A stretch of 10,993 nucleotides of DNA from JAFGKK01 sp049684495 (lineage in GTDB: Bacteria > Chloroflexota > Anaerolineae > Anaerolineales > RBG-16-64-43), in assembly GCA_049684495.1 (NCBI GenBank), contig JBAVFZ010000383.1:1-10993 (forward strand). The letters are read 5' to 3'. The notes under the pieces were generated by a model, which worked only from the letters and a program-made list of their open reading frames with translations, did not search any database and was not told where the DNA came from. Shown here one piece after another: positions 1 to 4,979 of this stretch (the stretch's first letter is position 1; each line of letters begins with the position of its first letter). A program made the translations under genes and the position numbers.

Positions 1-413
1 GAGTGTGGATGTTCTGGAACATGCTGATGGGCGAGGCGGCGATCCGCTACGGCCGGCATGCCTTGGCGTACGCCTGGACGGAGAAGTGGATGCACGCGCT
101 GGCCGAAGCGCTGCGCGCCGACCGCTCCTTTCGTTCCTGCTACGATCCGGAACGGGCGGGCGGCTCCGGGCCGCGCAACTCGCTGCAGGGTATCTTCCCG
201 ATCGGTTTCTTCCTGGCCGCGCTCGGGATTCATCCGGCGGCATCCAACCGGGTGTGGGCCGGCGGGCGGTCGATCTTCCCCTTCCCGGTCACGCTCCGCT
301 GGCGGGGGATGACGATGCGGCGGGAGGGGGATTCGCTTCAGGTGGAATTTCCATCCGGCGTCCAACGCGAGTTCCGCGGCACCGAGAGGACGCTGATCAC
401 GGATGAGGAGTGA
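1..413 (+). CDS. C-terminal fragment of a probable six-hairpin glycosidase
   Basis: The gene is cut by the left edge; only about 136 C-terminal residues are visible. The reading frame is open to the window edge, so the GTG at position 3 is not taken as the true start. It ends at TGA 411-413. The first ~75 residues look like the last helices of an alpha/alpha-barrel, with GSGPRNSLQGIFPIGFFLAALGI as a recognisable stretch. They are followed by a short beta-rich tail (FPFPVTLRWRGMTMRREG, then VEFPSGVQREFRG). This order, a helix-rich 'N-LQG-FP' segment and then 'NPFPxPVTVRWRG...V.FPDG', recalls the ends of amylo-1,6-glucosidase / MGH1-like glycoside hydrolases. The catalytic acids would lie upstream, outside the window, so substrate and activity cannot be read. 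A second open frame over the same bases is Arg/Ala/Gly-rich and looks like a GC shadow. The coding call is fairly firm, the family call moderate. Confidence 0.6.
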   Translation, partial: VWMFWNMLMGEAAIRYGRHALAYAWTEKWMHALAEALRADRSFRSCYDPERAGGSGPRNSLQGIFPIGFFLAALGIHPAASNRVWAGGRSIFPFPVTLRWRGMTMRREGDSLQVEFPSGVQREFRGTERTLITDEE

Positions 414-417
414 GGAA

Positions 418-630
418 CCGTCCCAACCCCCGCTCCCCCAACCCCTCTCCCCCTTCCACTAACGGGGAAGGGGGAGAGGGGTGTCGAAGATGCGGTGACC
501 TTCCGCAGCTTTGACGGGGTGAGGAGGTTAGGACAGGGTTACGGGAGGGGGATAGCCTGTCCTCGAGCGCCTGCTCCTGGCGAAGCATGAGAAATCGAGG
601 TAAGGTTTGGGGGAGCGGGGGTTGGGCCGG
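418..630. repeat. MITE-like palindromic element with ~23-bp terminal inverted repeats
   Basis: Positions 418-440 and 608-630 are inverted repeats that match at 22 of 23 bases. The inner 19 bases (422-440 and 608-626) are a perfect match, built on CCCAACCCCCGCTCCCCCA. Inside lie further foldback segments: a perfect 17-bp stem at 441-457/466-482, a stem TGCGG/CCGCA at 491-495/503-507 whose flanks can also pair (with one G:U), and AGGACAGG/CCTGTCCT at 530-537/556-563. The element starts five bases after the glycosidase stop codon and has no convincing ORF. I see no clear target-site duplication. Such compact, nested palindromes are typical of non-autonomous miniature elements or REP/BIME-type repeats. 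Whether it is repeated elsewhere in the genome cannot be seen from here. Confidence 0.6.
441..482. repeat. Perfect 17-bp stem, 8-nt loop hairpin
   Basis: ACCCCTCTCCCCCTTCC (441-457) is the exact reverse complement of 466-482; the loop is 458-465. The stem is strongly pyrimidine/purine-segregated. There is no T-tract after the right arm, so it is not a canonical intrinsic terminator, although a stem this strong 28 bases past a stop codon could still protect the upstream mRNA 3' end or stall polymerase. It is nested within the larger palindromic element. Confidence 0.7.
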
Positions 631-635
631 AAGTC

Positions 636-654
636 CGGAGGGATAAACCCTCCG
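636..654 (+). terminator. Possible weak terminator hairpin
   Basis: CGGAGGG (636-642) and CCCTCCG (648-654) form a perfect 7-bp stem with a 5-nt loop, followed by an A/T-rich but mixed stretch (TTAAATTATT) rather than a run of T. It could end transcripts coming from the glycosidase gene and the palindromic element before the TadE promoter. The broken T-tract makes this a weak call. Confidence 0.3.
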
Positions 655-701
655 TTAAATTATTCCGGCAACTTTCCTGCAATACTACTCAAGCGAATAT
701 C

Positions 702-710
702 TGCTATTAT
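702..710 (+). promoter_or_regulatory. Candidate extended -10 promoter for the TadE/TadG operon
   Basis: TGCTATTAT (702-710) matches an extended -10 element (TGn followed by TATTAT, 5 of 6 to TATAAT). No good -35 box is visible at 16-18 bp upstream, which extended -10 promoters can tolerate. A start near 717 would give a leader of about 80 nt before the ATG at 796. It lies in the most A/T-rich part of this intergenic region. Confidence 0.35.
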
Positions 711-757
711 TCCGTGTACGGATTGTGAAAATGAGGTGAAAACAGGGTGACAAGAAT

Positions 758-774
758 CCGGCATTTATTGCCGG
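758..774 (+). promoter_or_regulatory. Leader hairpin just upstream of the TadE ribosome binding site
   Basis: CCGGCA (758-763) and TGCCGG (769-774) form a perfect 6-bp stem with a 5-nt TTTAT loop. The AAAGGAG Shine-Dalgarno begins at 780, five bases after the stem, so the site stays exposed when the hairpin forms. It could stabilise the leader, act as a protein-binding operator, or be incidental. I do not recognise a known riboswitch in the leader. Confidence 0.35.
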
Positions 775-795
775 TTTCGAAAGGAGTGGAATAGA

Positions 796-1524
796 ATGAC
801 CAGTATGAAGGAATCTACTTTCCACTGGCGTGGCCGTCGGGCGCATGGGCAAAGCATCGTTGAATTTGCCCTGATGGCGCCGATTCTCCTGATCCTTCTA
901 TCCGGATTGTTCGAATTCGGATTCATCTTCAACAGCTATCTCGCGGTGCTGGACGGCGCAAGAAACGCGGCACGGTATTCCAGCGACAACCAGTACGACA
1001 TGCGCAGCGGCGACACGAATTGCGGCACCACCCGCGATTTTTACCGCCAGGCCGCGTGCGAAGCGGTAAACAACCTGGCCTCGGTGCAGCCGACCATCAC
1101 CCTCTGCATGCCGGGCGTGGTGCAGGAGCACTGCGACGGCGTGACCTGGGACCAGATGGATGACGTCCTCGTCTCGGTTTTCAGCGTGTTGCGCCTGGAG
1201 CCGACCGGCGCGCAGATCGTCCGCTTCCCGCAGGAAGGCGGCTGCCCGGAGCAGGGCTGGTCCTACGCCGCGGACAGGTCCGGCAGGAGCCAATGCGCAC
1301 CCCGCACCGGGTTGCATCATTCGCATTTCACTTCGGCGCAGATCATCGCCATGCTCGACGACGGCGCGCCGAACACCGGGTTTGTGCTGGTGGAGATCAA
1401 TTTCCACTACAACCAGATGCTTGCGCTGCCGTGGTTTACGCAGTTCGTCCCGGATCCGATCTCGTTCTACCTGTACTCCCTATGGCCGCAGGTTTCGGCT
1501 GAACCGACCTCGACCCCGCACTGA
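796..1524 (+). CDS. TadE-like pseudopilin
   Basis: This 242-aa protein belongs to the TadE family, the minor pseudopilins of Tad/Flp pilus systems. Residues 18-48 carry the signature: G18-QSIVE23F followed by a hydrophobic helix (ALMAPILLILLSGLFEFGFIF). That is a type IV-like prepilin cleavage site, with cleavage expected after G18 and Glu at +5, and one membrane helix. The rest should lie outside the membrane and contains six cysteines (in NCGTT, QAAC, TLCMP, EHC, GGCPE and SQC), which suggests disulfides. The ATG at 796 is preceded by AAAGGAG (780-786, 9-nt spacing). A second in-frame ATG at 805 is less well placed. It is the first of three same-strand genes; the next starts 19 nt after its stop. 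The protein is longer than compact TadE pseudopilins because of its extended soluble part. No peptidase or assembly ATPase is in view. Confidence 0.85.
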   Translation: MTSMKESTFHWRGRRAHGQSIVEFALMAPILLILLSGLFEFGFIFNSYLAVLDGARNAARYSSDNQYDMRSGDTNCGTTRDFYRQAACEAVNNLASVQPTITLCMPGVVQEHCDGVTWDQMDDVLVSVFSVLRLEPTGAQIVRFPQEGGCPEQGWSYAADRSGRSQCAPRTGLHHSHFTSAQIIAMLDDGAPNTGFVLVEINFHYNQMLALPWFTQFVPDPISFYLYSLWPQVSAEPTSTPH

Positions 1525-1543
1525 TGGAAGGACTTAGGCCGAT

Positions 1544-3283
1544 ATGCGATTCTTCGACGATTGGAACACGCGCAGGCGGTTGAGGACCACGGGTCAGGCG
1601 TTGATCCTGATCGTCCTGACCTTCATGGGGCTGCTGCTTTTCCTCGGGTTGATGGTGGACCTGGGGCAGATTTTCCTCGCCAAGGGGTACTTGCGCCGCG
1701 CCGCGGACGCCGGCGCGCTGGCCGCCGCCGCGCAGTTCCGCGAAAGCCGGACGATCGGCGAGATGACCGCCGCCGCGCTCGAAGTCGCGCACATCAACGG
1801 GATCGACCCCACCACGCTCTCGGTCCAGACCTGCAAGGAAGGCAACCCCGGGCCCGACGCAACGCTGTGCCCCGACACCGGGGATATGCCGCGCAAGAAG
1901 GTCCGCGTGACGATCGAGATCGATTATCCGCTGACCTTCCTGGCGCTGCTGGACATTTACAGCGTGCACTTGGTGGAAACCTCCGTCAGCGAAGCGGCCG
2001 CGATGGACGTGGTTCTGGTGATCGACGTTTCGGAATCGATGACCTGGGACAATCCGCCGAACGGTACGCTGACATATGATGAAGATCCGGCTAATCCGCA
2101 TTACTGCAATCAGTCCAATACGTGCGAACCCTTCGCTCACGTCAAAGCCGCCGCCGCGGATTTTGCAGGCAAGATCCTGGACCGGCCGCTGGCGGCCGAC
2201 GAGGAAGACCGGTTGGCGATCGTCACGTTCGCGAACGGTTGGCAGCAAAACGAATTGGGAACCATGCTCGCCATGACTTGGACGAACGACCGGGCGACCG
2301 CGCTGGCTTCGATCAACAATTTAAAGGTTTACGATCCCGGTGAAACGGCGGGCATCTGCCCGTTTGGAAGCTGGGGATGCGATGATACGCCGGGACCGTC
2401 GGCGTTGGACGGCCCGTCCTGTCCCGCGGATGCGAATGCAATTTACACCGGCGCATGTCTGTATTATTCACCCCCGGAGTATGATCCGGACGACAAATCC
2501 TTTTATCATGGTCTTAACTGCGCACGGATGAACGATGTGGATACCAACGACGGACTGCATTGGTCTCCGGATCCGTCCGCCATTTCCGCCTGCAACACGA
2601 CCAACATCGGAGGAGGCCTCTACTACGCCGGCGCGCAGTTCGGCACGGAAAAACGGCTGGACGCATTATGGGTCGTCGTCCTTCTCACCGACGGCGCCGC
2701 GAACGCCACTTTCGGCACGGGAGAAGATCTCGGAACCTCCCCGGCGGACGAATTGAAATTCCCAGGTGATATCGGAGGTCCGGAAGATTTTATTGACAAT
2801 CTGCCGTTCGGTTTCTGCCCGGATGGCACATGGGTTGGAAAGCCCGCAGAGCCCTTCCGGCAATATTGCCAGGACGACGACGTGGATCAGGTTCATACCT
2901 GGAACACGCCACCTCCGAATGAGTACAATGCCGACGATTTTGCCCGCGACCAGGCCAAGTACGTCGCCTGCTACGCCACCAGCCCGGCGGCTTCCTGCAA
3001 CGGCATCAAGGGGCAGGGCGCGGTAATCTTTACAATCGGACTCGGCGGTGAAATCCTGTCCCTGGATGAAGATTATATTGGCGGACAGAAGCCGTACGGC
3101 GCCTCGCTGCTGCGCTACATCGCCGCGCTCGGCGACGACGGCGACGCGGCCACCGACCAGTGCTCAACCGAACCGGACTACGAACAGAGCTGCGGGAACT
3201 ACTTCTTCGCCCAGGGCGGCGCCGATCTGAACCGGGTTTTCGAAATGATCTACTCGCGAATTTTCACCCGCCTGACGGCCTAA
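1544..3283 (+). CDS. TadG-like protein with a vWA (MIDAS) domain
   Basis: 579 aa. The N-terminus fits the TadG/Flp-assembly family: TTGQALILIVLTFMGLLLFLGLMVDLGQIFLAKGYLRRAADAGALAAA at residues 15-62, a single membrane helix followed by the conserved 'RRAADAGALAAA' helix. Unlike its TadE neighbours it lacks Glu at +5 after the Gly-Gln. A von Willebrand A domain follows: DVVLVIDVSES with D161, S163 and S165 as the metal-site DxSxS, TNIGGGL with T353, and VVLLTDG with D383. The end (VIFTIGLG..., YFFAQGG, VFEMIYSRIFTRLTA) is the usual vWA close. All MIDAS residues appear present, so metal-dependent ligand binding is plausible. DxSxS to TDG spans ~222 residues, about twice the usual distance, because of a Cys-, Asp- and Pro-rich insertion near residues 266-345. 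Shine-Dalgarno GGAAGGA at 1526-1532. Expected outside the cell, membrane-tethered. Confidence 0.87.
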   Translation: MRFFDDWNTRRRLRTTGQALILIVLTFMGLLLFLGLMVDLGQIFLAKGYLRRAADAGALAAAAQFRESRTIGEMTAAALEVAHINGIDPTTLSVQTCKEGNPGPDATLCPDTGDMPRKKVRVTIEIDYPLTFLALLDIYSVHLVETSVSEAAAMDVVLVIDVSESMTWDNPPNGTLTYDEDPANPHYCNQSNTCEPFAHVKAAAADFAGKILDRPLAADEEDRLAIVTFANGWQQNELGTMLAMTWTNDRATALASINNLKVYDPGETAGICPFGSWGCDDTPGPSALDGPSCPADANAIYTGACLYYSPPEYDPDDKSFYHGLNCARMNDVDTNDGLHWSPDPSAISACNTTNIGGGLYYAGAQFGTEKRLDALWVVVLLTDGAANATFGTGEDLGTSPADELKFPGDIGGPEDFIDNLPFGFCPDGTWVGKPAEPFRQYCQDDDVDQVHTWNTPPPNEYNADDFARDQAKYVACYATSPAASCNGIKGQGAVIFTIGLGGEILSLDEDYIGGQKPYGASLLRYIAALGDDGDAATDQCSTEPDYEQSCGNYFFAQGGADLNRVFEMIYSRIFTRLTA

Positions 3284-3319
3284 GGCGCCGGAGCGGAATG
3301 CACCGTCCAAGAGGATACT

Positions 3320-4900
3320 ATGATTACTGAATTGCTCTCCCAACTAAAGGCGGGCTCCACTCCTCCGGCGGGCAGGCGCCGCACCCTCGGCCAAAGCATG
3401 GTCGAGTTTGCGCTGATCCTGCCGGTCCTGCTGCTCATGATCTTCGGGATCATCGAGTTTGCCCGCATCTTCTACTCCTGGCTGATCGTCACCAACGCCG
3501 TCCGGACCGGCGAGCGCTACGCCGTGACCGGCGAATACATGGATAAATATTGCGACGACGCCAACAGCCTCGTCGGGGACGCCGACGCGCAGGAATGCGA
3601 AGACGAAACCCACAAGCAGGCGGGAACCGGCCGCGAGTACCGGAACATCGAGGAAGATTACGCGCGCCTGCTTTCCATCATCGAAATCACCAACAACGCC
3701 GCCGTCGGGCTGCTGACCGGAACCGACCGTGACTTTCCGACCGCGCCGACCCTGCTTTATAAAGAATCCGGATACTTCCACGTCGTTGTCTGCAGCACCC
3801 GCGCCGGTTATCTGTATTTCAAGATGAACAGCGCGCACGATTGCTACTGTGATCCGGCGGACGACGCCGGCAACCCGGAGGAAGGCATGGTGAAGGTGCT
3901 GGTGGCGGTGACCTTCGAGCATCCGCTGATCATGCCGCTCATCGCCAGCGCCTGGCCGCACGTCACCCTGCACGCCGAACGCATCGGCTACCTCGAGCAG
4001 TACCGCGTCGCGCGCGTGCTCGGCCTCCCGCCGCCCGGGATGCACGAACCCACCAATACGTTCACCGAAACCTACACGCCGTCGCTGACCTATACCTTCA
4101 CCGACACGCCCACCGTCACCATCACGCCGACGCCGACGGAAACCGAGACGCCGACCCAGACGTCCACGCCGACCAATTCGCTCACCTCGACGATTTCGCC
4201 GACCAATACGGCCTCGCCGACCACCACCTCCACCCCCACGCTGCGGCGCTCGCTCACCCTGACGCCGACCTCCACCAACACGGCCACGATCACCTACACC
4301 CCGTCGATTACCAGCACGCGGACGCGGACCTACACGCCGTCGATCACCTTTACGCCGTCGATCACCTACACGCCGAGCATCACCCGCACCCGGACCAGCA
4401 CCCGGACCGCGACCACGACGTTCACCACGACCCGGACGTTCACCGTGACTCAAACGTTCACCGTCACGCGGACGCCGACGATCACCCTGACCCCGACGCG
4501 CACCTTAACCCGCACCCCGGTGACGCCGTCCGCGACGCCGACCCGCACGTCGACGAACACCCCGGTGACGCCAACCGCGACGCGGACCCGGACCCTGACC
4601 AGCACCCCGGTGACGCCGACGCTCACCCGGACCCGGACCCTGACCAGCACGCCGGTGACGCCGACGCTTACCCGGACCCAGACGCCCGTTACGCCGTCGG
4701 CCACGCCGACCCGGACCTCCACGCTGACGCCGGTGACGCCTTCGCGGACACCAACGCGGACCTCCACCCCGGTTACGCCGACGATAACGTCCACGGTCAC
4801 GCGCACGGAAACGCGAACGGCGACTCAAACCCTGCAGTTTACGTACACCGCGTCGCCCTCGCGCAGTAAAACCCCGGTGACGATCATCGGCGGCGGATAA
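3320..4900 (+). CDS. TadE-like pseudopilin with a long Thr/Pro-rich tail
   Basis: 526 aa in two parts. Residues 1-240 are a TadE-type pseudopilin: LG24-QSMVE29F with cleavage expected after G24 and Glu at +5, then a membrane helix (ALILPVLLLMIFGIIEFARIF), then a soluble part with Cys in KYC, QEC, VVC and HDCYC. It is paralogous to the first gene of this operon. Residues ~244-516 are almost entirely Thr, Pro, Ser and Arg, with YTPSIT-type units and then PVTP units at ~15-residue spacing. The tail has no second membrane helix and ends in KTPVTIIGGG. Such tails are typical stalks or O-glycosylation targets on bacterial surface proteins; both roles are inferred here. The ATG follows AAGAGGA (3309-3315) with only 4-nt spacing. 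The gene lies 36 nt after the vWA gene and before a strong terminator, so it closes the operon. Confidence 0.83.
   Translation: MITELLSQLKAGSTPPAGRRRTLGQSMVEFALILPVLLLMIFGIIEFARIFYSWLIVTNAVRTGERYAVTGEYMDKYCDDANSLVGDADAQECEDETHKQAGTGREYRNIEEDYARLLSIIEITNNAAVGLLTGTDRDFPTAPTLLYKESGYFHVVVCSTRAGYLYFKMNSAHDCYCDPADDAGNPEEGMVKVLVAVTFEHPLIMPLIASAWPHVTLHAERIGYLEQYRVARVLGLPPPGMHEPTNTFTETYTPSLTYTFTDTPTVTITPTPTETETPTQTSTPTNSLTSTISPTNTASPTTTSTPTLRRSLTLTPTSTNTATITYTPSITSTRTRTYTPSITFTPSITYTPSITRTRTSTRTATTTFTTTRTFTVTQTFTVTRTPTITLTPTRTLTRTPVTPSATPTRTSTNTPVTPTATRTRTLTSTPVTPTLTRTRTLTSTPVTPTLTRTQTPVTPSATPTRTSTLTPVTPSRTPTRTSTPVTPTITSTVTRTETRTATQTLQFTYTASPSRSKTPVTIIGGG
4050..4870 (+). repeat. In-gene Thr/Pro repeat tract with a 45-bp tandem unit
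   Basis: The DNA is a run of ACC/ACG Thr codons alternating with CCG, CGG and TCG codons. The clearest tandem copy is 4592-4636 against 4637-4681, 45 bp each with 3 differences, encoding TLTSTPVTPTLTRT plus Arg or Gln. Seven PVTP motifs fall between residues 400 and 487, mostly 15 residues apart (one gap of 11 and one of 13). An earlier part uses (F/Y)TPSIT units. Near-identical copies suggest growth by slippage or unequal crossing-over, so length may vary between strains and may be mis-assembled from short reads. Confidence 0.85.
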
Positions 4901-4924
4901 CACGCAGCACTTGCTCGGAACCAG

Positions 4925-4963
4925 GACCGCGCCGGAACAAGAATCCGGCGCGGTCTTTTTTTT
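4925..4963 (+). terminator. Strong intrinsic terminator of the TadE/TadG operon
   Basis: GACCGCGCCGGA (4925-4936) pairs perfectly with TCCGGCGCGGTC (4944-4955): a 12-bp GC-rich stem with a 7-nt loop, followed directly by eight T (4956-4963). It starts 24 nt after the stop of the Thr/Pro-tailed gene. It separates the pseudopilin operon from the two-component operon, which starts 17 nt after the T-tract. Confidence 0.94.
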
Positions 4964-4965
4964 GG

Positions 4966-4973
4966 TATAAAAT
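4966..4973 (+). promoter_or_regulatory. -10 box of the kinase operon, possibly giving a leaderless mRNA
   Basis: TATAAAAT lies directly behind the terminator T-tract and ends 6 nt before the kinase ATG (4980). A start site 6-8 nt downstream of a -10 hexamer would fall on or next to the ATG itself. No Shine-Dalgarno sequence is visible in the gap (CCTACT). A -35 box would have to lie inside the terminator stem, and none is obvious. The alternative is read-through transcription with weak initiation. Confidence 0.4.
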
Positions 4974-4979
4974 CCTACT

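Noticed and set aside
464..482. G-quadruplex in the G-rich hairpin arm
   Set aside because: Only three separate G-runs are present, and the perfect complementary arm makes hairpin pairing much more likely.
397..588. 63-aa - strand open frame over the palindromic element
   Set aside because: It is a low-complexity translation of the inverted repeats (Pro/Ser/Gly/Glu-rich) without a ribosome binding site, as often seen over such elements.
3344..4453. Long - strand open frame (369 aa) opposite the third pseudopilin gene
   Set aside because: It is Gly/Arg-rich, lacks domain logic, and lies antisense to a clear TadE protein. The frame is open because of the codon pattern and GC content of the + strand gene.
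4050..4870. CRISPR-like array in the Thr/Pro repeat tract
   Set aside because: The repeats are in-frame coding units without distinct spacers, direct repeats of CRISPR length or cas genes nearby.
4450..4903. Antisense Val/Gly/Arg repeat frames opposite the Thr/Pro tract
   Set aside because: They are mirror translations of the ACC/ACG-CCG repeat and carry no independent signal, start site or domain.
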